Part shown: in pieces, positions 15,988 to 22,980 of the stretch
Layout of the letters: each line of letters opens with the position of its first letter
How positions within the stretch are numbered: position 1 is the first letter of the stretch
From: a virus
Strand: one strand, 5' to 3'
IMG/VR virus record: IMGVR_UViG_3300036716_000142
Span: 1 to 24,262 of that record
DNA: 24,262 nt
Notes under the pieces: model-generated
Databases searched by the model: none
Told to the model about the DNA's origin: nothing
Seen by the model: only the letters and a program-made list of their open reading frames with translations
Made by a program: the position numbers and the translations under genes

Positions 15988-17621
15988 CGTGCATACATCG
16001 CTTGCTCTCTAGCTACATGAGATATGCAGTCAGTCTCTTTAAGTCTACCTGTTTCTTTAGAGTAACGCAAGGTACAGTTCACGCCTGTCTCCCCTGAGTA
16101 TCTATTCTTCAGAACTCTGACGGTAGTTACATCAGCTTCATCTTCAGATTGTTGGTCACGCTCGAAGCCTAACACTAAATCACTTAGTTGCCCAAGCGAT
16201 GCGCTACCTCTAAGCTGTGCCAAGCTAGTCTTCGCTCCCTCTTCATGAGCCTTACCTTCAGGTCTCTTGAGGTGGGATACTAAGATGAGTGCTATACCTA
16301 ACTCCTCTACAAGAGAGCGGAGCTTGGTCATGATGTTGTCGATGCGCCGACGCTCATCACCATCTTCATATCCTGATACGACAATGGAGATGTGGTCAAG
16401 GAATACATACTCTACGTCGAGAGCCTTAACCATGTACCTTATCTTACCGAGTAGGTGGTCAGAGTCCATCGAACCGAAGTGGTCATAGAGTACACAGTTA
16501 CCCGTACCCATCGTAGCTTGGAACGCATCATGTAGTTGTTCCATCCCTACATCAGTACCATGTATATGAATAGGCAGGTTGAGTGAGATACCCATGATGC
16601 CCTTAGCAGTACGCGCCACACTCTCTTCGAGTGCTATGTAGCCTACCTTCTTGTCATTGATTATCAGGTGATGTGCTATCTCTCGGCAGATGCTAGACTT
16701 GCCGATGCCTGTGCCTGACGTGAGTGTGACTAGCTCACCCTTGCGGATGCCGTAAGTCTTATCGTTCATCCCTGCCCATGGATATGGGAAGGATTCTGAA
16801 TCGTCCACCTCTGACACCTGCTCCCATAGGTCTTCACCTAAGACAACACCATCAGGTCTGAAGGGCTTAGCACCCCATTGAGCTGACACTATCTCACTAC
16901 CTCGACCTGCCACTAACATCTCGTTAGCGTCCTTCAAGGGTAGCGTAGCTATCTTAGCCTTACCTACTGAGAGCATGAGGCTACATCTCTCCGCCGCCTC
17001 GCGTCCTGCTTGGTCGTTGTCGAACATGAACACTACAGACTCGAATGTCTCTAGCCACTCAAGGCTACGAGCCACAGCTTTATGCGCACCCTGCGCACCG
17101 TTAGGTACGGACACGGTAGCCCACTTGTTGCCTGTCTGTTGGCTGACTGATAGAGCATCTATCTCTCCCTCAGTTACGGTAACCATCTTGCCACCGCTTC
17201 GCCATAGGTGTTCACCATACAGCCCCATCTTCTTGGAGTTGCCTAGTATCTGAAAGGATTTGTCAGGCATCCGTAGCTTCTGTGCTATCGGTACACCTGC
17301 ATCGTTACGGTACGTCGCTACCTGCATAGGCTTACCATGATGTAGTGTTACACCATAGTCCCATTTCTTACAGGTCTCTTCGTTTAGCCCACGGTTAGGT
17401 ATGGCTTGGTACTCTCTGTCTATTAAAGACTTAGAGACTTCGGGTTGCTTCTCGGAAGCTACTCCTGATTCTTGCTCGTGGTAACTACAGCTAAAGCAGT
17501 AGCCATGCCCGTCATCATATCTTGCAAGAGCGTCTGAGGATTCGCAACTTGGGCAGGCTTCATGTCCTGTAAAGTTACTGTCTGAATCAAGACGTGAGTT
17601 GTTGGTGTTGTTGTTGTCCAT
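15984..17621 (-). CDS. Primase-helicase (T7 gp4-like)
   Basis: 545 aa, bifunctional replication protein. The N-terminal zinc finger has Cys23, Cys26 (CPSC), Cys42 and Cys45 (CFSC), with the T7-like spacer SSD..xDGHGYC. The TOPRIM primase core shows VTEGEIDALS (Glu151) and FMFDNDQAG (Asp201, Asp203). The helicase domain has Walker A SGTGIGKSS (Lys308), the catalytic-Glu region ALEES, Walker B YVFLDH (Asp409), a GSASLGQLSD motif and an arginine-finger region NRYSGETG. The C-terminus lacks the acidic, Phe-ended tail that T7 gp4 uses to contact polymerase. The first 54 codons overlap the RusA-like gene in another frame. The ATG is preceded by AAACAAAACG, not a Shine-Dalgarno, so coupling to the upstream gene is possible. 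Confidence 0.95.
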   Translation of the reverse strand: MDNNNTNNSRLDSDSNFTGHEACPSCESSDALARYDDGHGYCFSCSYHEQESGVASEKQPEVSKSLIDREYQAIPNRGLNEETCKKWDYGVTLHHGKPMQVATYRNDAGVPIAQKLRMPDKSFQILGNSKKMGLYGEHLWRSGGKMVTVTEGEIDALSVSQQTGNKWATVSVPNGAQGAHKAVARSLEWLETFESVVFMFDNDQAGREAAERCSLMLSVGKAKIATLPLKDANEMLVAGRGSEIVSAQWGAKPFRPDGVVLGEDLWEQVSEVDDSESFPYPWAGMNDKTYGIRKGELVTLTSGTGIGKSSICREIAHHLIINDKKVGYIALEESVARTAKGIMGISLNLPIHIHGTDVGMEQLHDAFQATMGTGNCVLYDHFGSMDSDHLLGKIRYMVKALDVEYVFLDHISIVVSGYEDGDERRRIDNIMTKLRSLVEELGIALILVSHLKRPEGKAHEEGAKTSLAQLRGSASLGQLSDLVLGFERDQQSEDEADVTTVRVLKNRYSGETGVNCTLRYSKETGRLKETDCISHVAREQAMYAR

Positions 17622-17959
17622 CGTTTTGTTTCTATTGATGCTAGTATTCTCTTATCGTCCTCGATTACCCCATGCGTTTGAAGCGCATCCCATAGAGCCT
17701 TGTTGTAATTGTCAAGGTCAGGGTTAGGGTAGTCGAGTTTCGTAGTCTTCGGTCGTTGCACTTCAAAGATTTGTGCAATGAGTAGAGAACTATTAAGAGG
17801 TAATATACCTTCAGCCTTTGCTTCCTTGATAGCCTGCCTTATAGGTACATGGATATTCTTTCGATACTCCGTGTATTTCTTCCCATAATAAACTCCAAAA
17901 TTAGTGACTCTTGGTCTGCTAGCAGGCACAGGGTTTTGTTCAAGCTGAAGGTATAACAT
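17459..17959 (-). CDS. RusA-like Holliday-junction resolvase
   Basis: 166 aa. The N-terminal NPVPASRPRVT and KKYTEYR match the 'PxPxxRPR...Y..Y' DNA-contact region of RusA nucleases. DYPNPDLDNYNKALWDAL plus IEDDKRI supplies the conserved acidic set (Asp81, Asp83, Asp101, Asp102) and Lys87. RusA cleaves four-way junctions as a dimer. Here it holds the place of T7 endonuclease I (gp3), between the ssDNA-binding protein and primase, so it probably resolves branched replicative DNA before packaging. The family core ends near residue 128. Residues 113-166 overlap the 5' end of the primase gene in a different frame. The start is joined to the ssDNA-binding protein stop with a 1-bp overlap (TAATG). 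Confidence 0.85.
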   Translation of the reverse strand: MLYLQLEQNPVPASRPRVTNFGVYYGKKYTEYRKNIHVPIRQAIKEAKAEGILPLNSSLLIAQIFEVQRPKTTKLDYPNPDLDNYNKALWDALQTHGVIEDDKRILASIETKRWTTTTPTTHVLIQTVTLQDMKPAQVANPQTLLQDMMTGMATALAVVTTSKNQE

Positions 17960-18558
17960 TAGAAGTTGAAGCTATCGCCTCCTTCTACTTTAGTGAATCC
18001 CTCAGTACTTGCAGGTACTGTGGTCACCGCTGTTCCTTCTACCGCTTCAAAGTCACAGCCATCTTCATCGCCGTAGTAGTTAGCGTCGATAATCTGAGCT
18101 GATGCAATCTCAAACTTTATGCCAACTTTAGGTGCGCCGTAAGGTTTCATCTTCACAGATACTCTCATCTTAGTTCCCTTACCTATAGTACCTTCAGGTG
18201 TGAATGGGTTACCATCCGCACCGAACAACACAGGTGGTTTATTAGTCCACGTTGAGCCATCCTTTCTAGTACCACCAACTTCACGCTTACACTTGATGAC
18301 AAGCTTACCCGTTGGGTTTTTCTCTTCATCTAAATGTTCCTTAATTGGAATAGGGTTCGTTGGCTTGGTTGCACCGAAGTGCGAGCGAGTCTCTTCGTAG
18401 AATTTCTTAACTGAATCCGTAAAGGATTTAGCATCGTCTTTCTCTACAATCAAATCGACATACCATTTATGCTCGAACTTGGTATCGGGGTTATCGGGGT
18501 TGATGGCACACCATGAAGACATACCAATTGGAGTTACAATTTTTTGGAATTTAACCAT
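17959..18558 (-). CDS. Single-stranded DNA-binding protein (T7 gp2.5-like)
   Basis: 199 aa (T7 gp2.5 is 232). The OB-fold-like body includes KFEHKWYVDLIVEKDDAK, the LVIKCKREVGG strand, and GTKMRVSVKMKPYG then GIKFEIASAQIIDANYYG, as in gp2.5-type proteins. The C-terminus turns acidic and ends in ...GGDSFNF with a terminal Phe, the hallmark of phage SSBs that dock on polymerase and helicase. It lies just after the RNA polymerase gene, as in T7. A 30-bp gap before it contains GGCAGGAAAA, a possible distant ribosome site. It should coat ssDNA and coordinate the replisome. Confidence 0.88.
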   Translation of the reverse strand: MVKFQKIVTPIGMSSWCAINPDNPDTKFEHKWYVDLIVEKDDAKSFTDSVKKFYEETRSHFGATKPTNPIPIKEHLDEEKNPTGKLVIKCKREVGGTRKDGSTWTNKPPVLFGADGNPFTPEGTIGKGTKMRVSVKMKPYGAPKVGIKFEIASAQIIDANYYGDEDGCDFEAVEGTAVTTVPASTEGFTKVEGGDSFNF

Positions 18559-18588
18559 GTTAGTTACTATTATTTTCCTGCCTATTTT

Positions 18589-20958
18589 CTAATGAAAGAA
18601 GTATAAGGACTTATTTAGTTTAGTGATGTCTAACATTCCTGTTGAAGGGAAAGCTAAACGTTTGTTATGGTCATCAGGATATGATTGCCTGATGTCCTTG
18701 TCAAATGAAATCAGAAGATTATTTTGAAAAGTATCAATCGCTACTTCTCGCAACCCCTCAGCTAGGGCAGGCGCATCGCAAGCGTGTGTCGCAAACGAGT
18801 CATGCACCATAGCTAAGGAGAAGATACCCTTCGACTTCATAAGATTAGTTGTCGTGAGCATGATGCTCGCGTCAAGTGAGTGGATGTAGTTAGGCACGAT
18901 AGCCTTGAAGTTATTCCTCTTCGATAAGTTATCTAGTGGGTCACGGAAGTATGCTTCCTTCCTTATCTTCGAGCCTATAGCTGTGACTACACGCCGTCTG
19001 ATTGTCTGCCTGTATCCTTGATGCACTCTCAATCCTATCGGTGTCATCCACGACACCTCGTTGTTAGCTGTGATGGCAGGTCTTATCTTTCCTTTCACCC
19101 ATGCCATCAGCTCCATTGCTCTCGGCATCATCTCGTTAATAACCTCCCATGTTTCAGAGGCTAGTCGTGCGCTGTAGTCTCGCAACCTACCACCAAACTG
19201 TAGGTCTTCACCCTCAAGGTGACGTTGGTATAGAGTCTCTTGGAACAGTTGCACCATCGTGTAATAACTAGCACCATACGGTACGCTCATCACCACCTTC
19301 TTCATCAACGCTCTGTCTATACCATACCTTAACAATCGTAAGTTATGTTTGTCGGGGTTAGATTTCAGCCGTCGAGTCACCTCGTTAGCTACGTCTTGAT
19401 AGATGTCGGCAGGTGTACGTTGTGGTACACAGTTAGTTGCGCTACCTATCTGTTCATCTCTCAACACAAGCGACATAATTTGTAGCCCGTTGTTGCTTCC
19501 GTCCATCGCACAAGGTATGTGTGATAGGAAGTTAGGATTCTCTAGCCACTCAGCAAACTCAAAGCACCACGCTAAGAATTGAAACGGCTTGTCAGCATCA
19601 GCCCAATGTAGTTGGTTCATCGGGTCTGATGCGCTCGACTTACATAGCAGTTGCATCGCTAGTATCTTCTCGACTCTCTTGCCTAGTGTACCCTTGATAC
19701 CAAACAGGTTCGCACCATGTATAAGAAACCATTTGCTACCGTCACCCTTAAAGGGTTTACCCTCAGCGAAGTGCATCAATCCCTTAGCGATGTCATCACC
19801 TTGTGGATTGAATACCTTTGGTATAGGGTAGGCTCTACCTCTAAAGTCTAAGCTGTGAGGAAAGTATATTGCATCTTCCCCTGAAAATTTCTCTGCTATT
19901 TTTAGACACTCGTTCAGTCTGAACCTACGCCCCACGTTCAAGTTGTTAGTTGCCCTCACTCGCTGTACATCTCGGAAGTGCCGTCGCTTCTCGTTAGCTG
20001 TGCAGTCGGGGTTGTACTTAGGCTCATCTAGGAAGTTGCAATTAGGTAGCCCTGCTATCGTAGCTTCTGATTCCCACAGTTCCTTCATCACCTTGAGTAG
20101 CTTAGTGTTCACCTTCCACGGCGTAGCCTGTAGTGTGTTCACCGCATCGAACACGGCAGGGCAGTCATCATAGGTGAGGTTCTCATAGTGGTTACCTTCC
20201 TTCGAGTTAATGAAACCCTTAGTCTGAAACTCGTGTAACTTGTATCCACCTGTGTAGTTATCCACCCAATCTTCAGGTGGCTCGACCATCGGCTCATACA
20301 TCATGCCCCTTAGTCCGTCTTGTCTGTAGCTTTCCTCTAGCCATTCCTTCATGTCGGGTGTAGGTGCTACCAATCCTACACGCTTACCGTTAGTAATCCT
20401 ATGGTATAACATTATCATACCTGTGTGCTTCTCCATCAACATGAGTGCAGTCATACCTATAGCGATTAAGTCTTTACGTTCCCACCACTTGTTAATGATG
20501 CCCCGTGTTCTCATCTCCTTGAGTATGTCCTGCTCTTTCTCCTGCCAATTCTTATGCTTGTTCTCTATCATTTTAGTTTGGAAGATACCACGATGTTCTT
20601 CCTTAAACTTTTGCAGTTGATACTCTAACTGTATCGCTCTGCCTATAGCACCTGCGAGTGCCGTGCGCTTACGCTTGCGACTGATGCCGTCAAGCACAGC
20701 CCTTGCTATCACCGTCGCTGTGAGTTCGGGTGTCAGCAGTCTGAAGAAAGGCTTAACTTTCTTGCCTACCCCTGCACCCTCACCGTCAAGCCAATCAACG
20801 ATACCTAAAGACAGAGGTACGATTGCTCTTGATAGCGCGATGCTACCTGTTGCAGTCGTAGTCTCTTGCTCTTTAGCTACACGTTTAGCGTTGCGCTTCG
20901 TGCGTCGAGAAGCACCCGTGATGAGTGCTTCCCGTTCTTGTTCAGTTTGCTTAGACAT
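18589..20958 (-). CDS. T7-like single-subunit DNA-directed RNA polymerase
   Basis: 789 aa from the ATG at 20958 (MSKQTEQER), which overlaps the upstream stop (ATGTCTAA). A TTG/ATG extension by 6-8 residues is open but less likely. Motifs, numbered from the chosen start: PHSLDFRGRAYP (~367-378), motif A MDGSNNGLQ (Asp486), motif B RALMKKVVMSVPYG (Lys554, Tyr561) and motif C MVHDSFATH (Asp720). The specificity-loop region is near WMTPIGLRVHQGY. All four catalytic residues match T7 RNA polymerase. At 789 aa it is shorter than T7 (883), mainly at the N-terminus. It ends SLYFFH rather than T7's FAFA. It should transcribe replication and late genes from phage promoters. Confidence 0.97.
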   Translation of the reverse strand: MSKQTEQEREALITGASRRTKRNAKRVAKEQETTTATGSIALSRAIVPLSLGIVDWLDGEGAGVGKKVKPFFRLLTPELTATVIARAVLDGISRKRKRTALAGAIGRAIQLEYQLQKFKEEHRGIFQTKMIENKHKNWQEKEQDILKEMRTRGIINKWWERKDLIAIGMTALMLMEKHTGMIMLYHRITNGKRVGLVAPTPDMKEWLEESYRQDGLRGMMYEPMVEPPEDWVDNYTGGYKLHEFQTKGFINSKEGNHYENLTYDDCPAVFDAVNTLQATPWKVNTKLLKVMKELWESEATIAGLPNCNFLDEPKYNPDCTANEKRRHFRDVQRVRATNNLNVGRRFRLNECLKIAEKFSGEDAIYFPHSLDFRGRAYPIPKVFNPQGDDIAKGLMHFAEGKPFKGDGSKWFLIHGANLFGIKGTLGKRVEKILAMQLLCKSSASDPMNQLHWADADKPFQFLAWCFEFAEWLENPNFLSHIPCAMDGSNNGLQIMSLVLRDEQIGSATNCVPQRTPADIYQDVANEVTRRLKSNPDKHNLRLLRYGIDRALMKKVVMSVPYGASYYTMVQLFQETLYQRHLEGEDLQFGGRLRDYSARLASETWEVINEMMPRAMELMAWVKGKIRPAITANNEVSWMTPIGLRVHQGYRQTIRRRVVTAIGSKIRKEAYFRDPLDNLSKRNNFKAIVPNYIHSLDASIMLTTTNLMKSKGIFSLAMVHDSFATHACDAPALAEGLREVAIDTFQNNLLISFDKDIRQSYPDDHNKRLAFPSTGMLDITKLNKSLYFFH

Positions 20959-21295
20959 TTGATGTATTCCAAACATGAGCAATCTCTGTGCGCATCATGC
21001 GTCCTAACGTCGATAGCTGTACTAGCTTGCGACGCTTATCCGCAGGGTCGATGACACATTGAATTAAACCTGCACACTCACCGCCTCGTGGGTGGTCATC
21101 ATCTGAACCTAGCAATCGTAGGTATCGTATGATTGAGCCGTGACTAACACCCACCATATCCATCAGCTCTTTAACAAGCAAAGGGTTAGGGTCGTGTTCC
21201 ATAACGTGCAGTAGTAGCGAGACACCTTGAGTCTCCAAGTCTCCACCTGCATACCGACGCATGATGTCGAAGGTCTTAGTTAGATTCTGCATCAT
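20951..21295 (-). CDS. MarR-like winged-helix DNA-binding protein
   Basis: 114 aa. The central LLVKELMDMVGVSHGSIIRY is a helix-turn-helix with a recognition helix SHGSIIRYLRLL. It is followed by a wing with the MarR-style basic hairpin DPADKRRKLVQLS and a closing helix (TLGRMMRTEIAHVW). It resembles a minimal MarR/ArsR-type winged helix without long dimerisation arms. It lies directly upstream of the RNA polymerase gene with an 8-bp overlap, and follows the transglycosylase by TAATG. It may control the early promoters or modify host transcription. Inverted repeats near both right-hand promoters are candidate sites; no direct evidence links them. Confidence 0.7.
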   Translation of the reverse strand: MMQNLTKTFDIMRRYAGGDLETQGVSLLLHVMEHDPNPLLVKELMDMVGVSHGSIIRYLRLLGSDDDHPRGGECAGLIQCVIDPADKRRKLVQLSTLGRMMRTEIAHVWNTSNV

Positions 21296-21738
21296 TACTC
21301 TGCCCCCATGAGTGCAACCACACGGTCAGCGTAAGCCTTAGTGTGTTCACGGTTCATGCCGTTCCACCCACCGTGATGGATGCGAGCAAGGTTATAGTAA
21401 TCTTTCTCCTGCCATACGTCATTAGCATAGCGTCGGAAGTACCCCTCCATGATTAGCTTAGAGTATTCTTCGAGTGAGCATGAGTCATGCGTTCCCCCGA
21501 TGTTTATATACCCCATACTGTCTAACCAAAAAGAATATGTTATTTGGTGCATACCAATTTCTCCCGCTGAGCCAATAGCTAGTGGGTCACCTTCACTTTC
21601 TACCTGTGCAATAGCATGATAGAAGTCATCGAGTGTTGGCTCATGTTCTGTTAAGTTGTGATAGCTTATCCATGTGAGTAAGCCGAGAGCGATAGCTACA
21701 AGTATGTAGCCTACTGTTATTTCTTGTTTCTTTTCCAT
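21295..21738 (-). CDS. Membrane-anchored lytic transglycosylase (SLT-like)
   Basis: 147 aa. The N-terminus has a single hydrophobic segment (~9-26, VGYILVAIALGLLTWISY) after a basic-acidic start, fitting a signal anchor or SAR (signal-arrest-release) sequence. The rest is a small SLT-like domain: HAIAQVESEGDP with catalytic-candidate Glu47, SAGEIGMHQIT (the 'G.GLMQI' motif), and YNLARIHHGGWNG (the 'YN.G' motif). It cleaves peptidoglycan glycan strands if active. It is the only muralytic candidate in the window, yet it sits in the early operon two genes before RNA polymerase. Strong ribosome site GGGAGATTAAAA precedes the ATG. Confidence 0.78.
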   Translation of the reverse strand: MEKKQEITVGYILVAIALGLLTWISYHNLTEHEPTLDDFYHAIAQVESEGDPLAIGSAGEIGMHQITYSFWLDSMGYINIGGTHDSCSLEEYSKLIMEGYFRRYANDVWQEKDYYNLARIHHGGWNGMNREHTKAYADRVVALMGAE

Positions 21739-21740
21739 TT

Positions 21741-21926
21741 TTAATCTCCCTGTTTGGGTGGTTTAGTAGGTATGGCTACCTTAGTTAGTTGTTGTTGTAT
21801 CGAGCCGTCTGTCTTAGAGACAGCGACCCAATGCTTGTGGCACAAAGAATATGTGCCGTCCTTGCGGTCAGCGACGCTGATAAAATCACCGACCAACCTG
21901 CATCTTTTCCATGAGCATTTAATCAC
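21741..21926 (-). CDS. Small Cys/His protein, possible zinc-binding
   Basis: 61 aa, GTG start preceded by a good Shine-Dalgarno (GGAGGT, then ACAGA, then GTG). Cys4-x4-Cys9 near the N-terminus and Cys29-x2-His32 (LCHKH) could form a zinc knuckle. Between them lies a strand-rich stretch ISVADRKDGTYS. The C-terminal half is Lys/Pro-rich (VAIPTKPPKQGD). It overlaps the upstream gene by 8 bp and is separated from the transglycosylase gene by 2 bp. No family recognised; small zinc proteins in early phage operons often bind host factors, but that is conjecture. Confidence 0.6.
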   Translation of the reverse strand: MIKCSWKRCRLVGDFISVADRKDGTYSLCHKHWVAVSKTDGSIQQQLTKVAIPTKPPKQGD

Positions 21927-22197
21927 TCTGTACCTCCAAGTCTAGGAGTTCAACAGCTGTGATTTCTCGACCCATATCGAACCCCAACATATAAGCTACA
22001 AGCAGTCTATGCTGTACTTTCTTCGTGGTTCTAGGCAGTACGTTGATAGCCCTACCAAGCCTATCTCTTTTTAGTTGGGTGCTACCTAAGACATGACTTA
22101 AGTGGTACTTGCCATAGTATGCCCTACCCGACATCGCACTCGACATCTCGTTGAGCCTAGCTACCCCCTTTTCTAAAGCAATTTTGTAGTCGCTCAC
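21919..22197 (-). CDS. Small basic early protein of unknown function
   Basis: 92 aa, GTG start within an ACGCATCGTGA junction, where GTGA fuses this start to the upstream TGA; a GGAGG stretch lies just upstream. Content: helix MSDYKIALEKGVARLNEM, then AYYGKYHLSHVLGST, a basic middle (KRDRLGRAINVLPRTTKK) and a final helix (LLVAYMLGFDMGREI). No known motif seen. It overlaps the 61-aa gene by 8 bp. Part of a run of small early genes. Confidence 0.6.
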   Translation of the reverse strand: MSDYKIALEKGVARLNEMSSAMSGRAYYGKYHLSHVLGSTQLKRDRLGRAINVLPRTTKKVQHRLLVAYMLGFDMGREITAVELLDLEVQSD

Positions 22198-22481
22198 GAT
22201 GCGTCCTCCAATTTACTCAACTGTTCTTTAAGTTTAGTCTGAACATCTTGAGGTAAGTCAGTACATCTAATCCAACTAGCTTGAAAATCTTTTGGTGTAT
22301 CCTCAAAGCGTTCATAGGTGTTACCTGTCCAATCCCAAGCTATCTCAAGGACGTTAGATTCTGCGTAGAGGTTAGCTTCGCTTCCGACACCATCAAGAGT
22401 ACAGCTACAGCTATTGTCTTGTGTCGCACAAGCTACACCTGCCTCGTAAGCATGAACAAAATCATTAGGAAATAGTTTCAC
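22194..22481 (-). CDS. Small acidic Cys-containing early protein of unknown function
   Basis: 95 aa with a GTG start at 22481, chosen because AGGAG lies 8 nt upstream and GTGA overlaps the preceding stop. The longer frame to 22541 would overlap that gene by 64 bp. It is acidic, with several cysteines (ACATQDNSCSCTLDG and WIRCTD) and a Trp-rich middle (LEIAWDWTGNTYERFED). The final helix is LKEQLSKLEDAS. No recognised family. The last residues before the stop (DAS) and the junction sequence repeat those of the upstream gene (NAS). Confidence 0.6.
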   Translation of the reverse strand: MKLFPNDFVHAYEAGVACATQDNSCSCTLDGVGSEANLYAESNVLEIAWDWTGNTYERFEDTPKDFQASWIRCTDLPQDVQTKLKEQLSKLEDAS

Positions 22482-22699
22482 GATGCGTTCTCCTGTCGTG
22501 CTAAGACTTGAGAATACAGTTGGCTTGGTGCTAGACCGCACAAATCTACGATGGCGAAATTGTGCATCAGCAGTAGGCGTTTCATCACTACCTCCTTCGG
22601 CATCTTATCCTCTGCCATAGCTGTGATAAATTCACACCACATCTGTAGTAGGGTATCCTTGTCGGGGTTAGCCTTAAATTCTAGGTAGGTGTTAGTCAT
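22478..22699 (-). CDS. Small helical early protein of unknown function
   Basis: 73 aa from the ATG at 22699 (MTNTYLEF), chosen because GGAGGT lies just upstream; an 8-residue TTG extension is open but unlikely. Mostly helical: DTLLQMWCEFITAMAEDKMP and KEVVMKRLLLMHNFAIVDL. No recognised family. It overlaps the 20-aa leader ORF by 8 bp (ATGACTAA) and the next gene by 4 bp (GTGA), so the set is probably translationally coupled. Confidence 0.6.
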   Translation of the reverse strand: MTNTYLEFKANPDKDTLLQMWCEFITAMAEDKMPKEVVMKRLLLMHNFAIVDLCGLAPSQLYSQVLARQENAS

Positions 22700-22754
22700 T
22701 ACTCCACCTCCGTGATGTTGCAATACTCTGCGGTTTTGTTTCTAGGTTTGACAT
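22692..22754 (-). CDS. 20-aa leader ORF
   Basis: ATG at 22754 is placed 5 nt after CAGGAGAT, the best Shine-Dalgarno of the second early leader, and directly follows the GNRA hairpin element. It encodes MSNLETKPQSIATSRRWSND and ends in TAA overlapping the next ATG by 8 bp. It is the first reading frame on this transcript. Either it is a short translated peptide whose termination feeds the 73-aa gene, or the remnant of a gene that once stood behind the duplicated leader. Confidence 0.45.
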   Translation of the reverse strand: MSNLETKPQSIATSRRWSND

Positions 22755-22780
22755 TTTATCTCCTGTCTTCCGACGGTTAG
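22755..22780 (-). promoter_or_regulatory. Leader hairpin element, copy B (GNRA loop before ribosome site)
   Basis: Read on the - strand: CTAACC, then GTC-GGAA-GAC, then A, then GGAGATAAA. The stem is CC-GTC paired with GAC-(A)-GG, with loop GGAA (GNRA) at 22776-22762. It ends in the Shine-Dalgarno of the 20-aa ORF. It matches 23 of 26 positions of the copy at 24100-24125. Confidence 0.65.
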
Positions 22781-22817
22781 AGTAAGAGAGTGTCACCTCT
22801 CGTGGTTTGTTTGTAGT

Positions 22818-22845
22818 ATCTTAACATATCCTTAGGCTTTGTCAA
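22818..22845 (-). promoter_or_regulatory. Second early sigma70 promoter
   Basis: On the - strand, TTGACA (22845-22840), 16-bp spacer, TAAGAT (22823-22818). It is preceded by a very A/T-rich stretch (about 22850-22885) that could be an UP element. It should drive the small early genes, transglycosylase, winged-helix protein and RNA polymerase. Between it and the leader hairpin is GAGAG-GTGACA-CTCTC, a 5-bp stem. That stem contains AGGTGACACT, which equals the core of the SP6 phage promoter. Confidence 0.75.
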
Positions 22846-22861
22846 GAAGAAAAGACATAAA

Positions 22862-22882
22862 AAGAATTATTAAATAGTTCTT
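22862..22882. repeat. 21-bp imperfect dyad upstream of the second early promoter
   Basis: AAGAATTAT and ATAGTTCTT are inverted arms around a TAA centre; only one position is not Watson-Crick paired. It ends 17 bp upstream of the -35 box. Possible operator for the winged-helix protein, or a weak hairpin followed by TTTTT on the - strand. Confidence 0.4.
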
Positions 22883-22938
22883 GATTATCTTCAAGGCATC
22901 TTTACGATGGGGTTCGTGGTGGCTTTTACCAAGAGGAA

Positions 22939-22965
22939 GAAGGGTAAGTGAAAGACCTACCCTTC
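22939..22965 (-). terminator. Terminator-like hairpin after the 371-aa early gene
   Basis: Perfect 8-bp stem GAAGGGTA / TACCCTTC with an 11-nt loop, starting 15 bp after the stop of the 371-aa gene. On the - strand it is followed by TTCCTCTT, a pyrimidine-rich but imperfect T-tract. It separates the first early unit from the second promoter. The 257-bp gap between the 371-aa gene and the 20-aa ORF is accounted for by this hairpin, an A/T-rich dyad, the promoter and the leader element. Confidence 0.55.
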
Positions 22966-22980
22966 GGTTCTCTTTAGTAG

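Noticed and set aside
20959-20982. Longer RNA polymerase start (TTG at 20982 or ATG at 20976)
   Set aside because: The ATG at 20958 overlaps the upstream stop as at other junctions in this operon; the extension adds only 6-8 residues without a better ribosome site.
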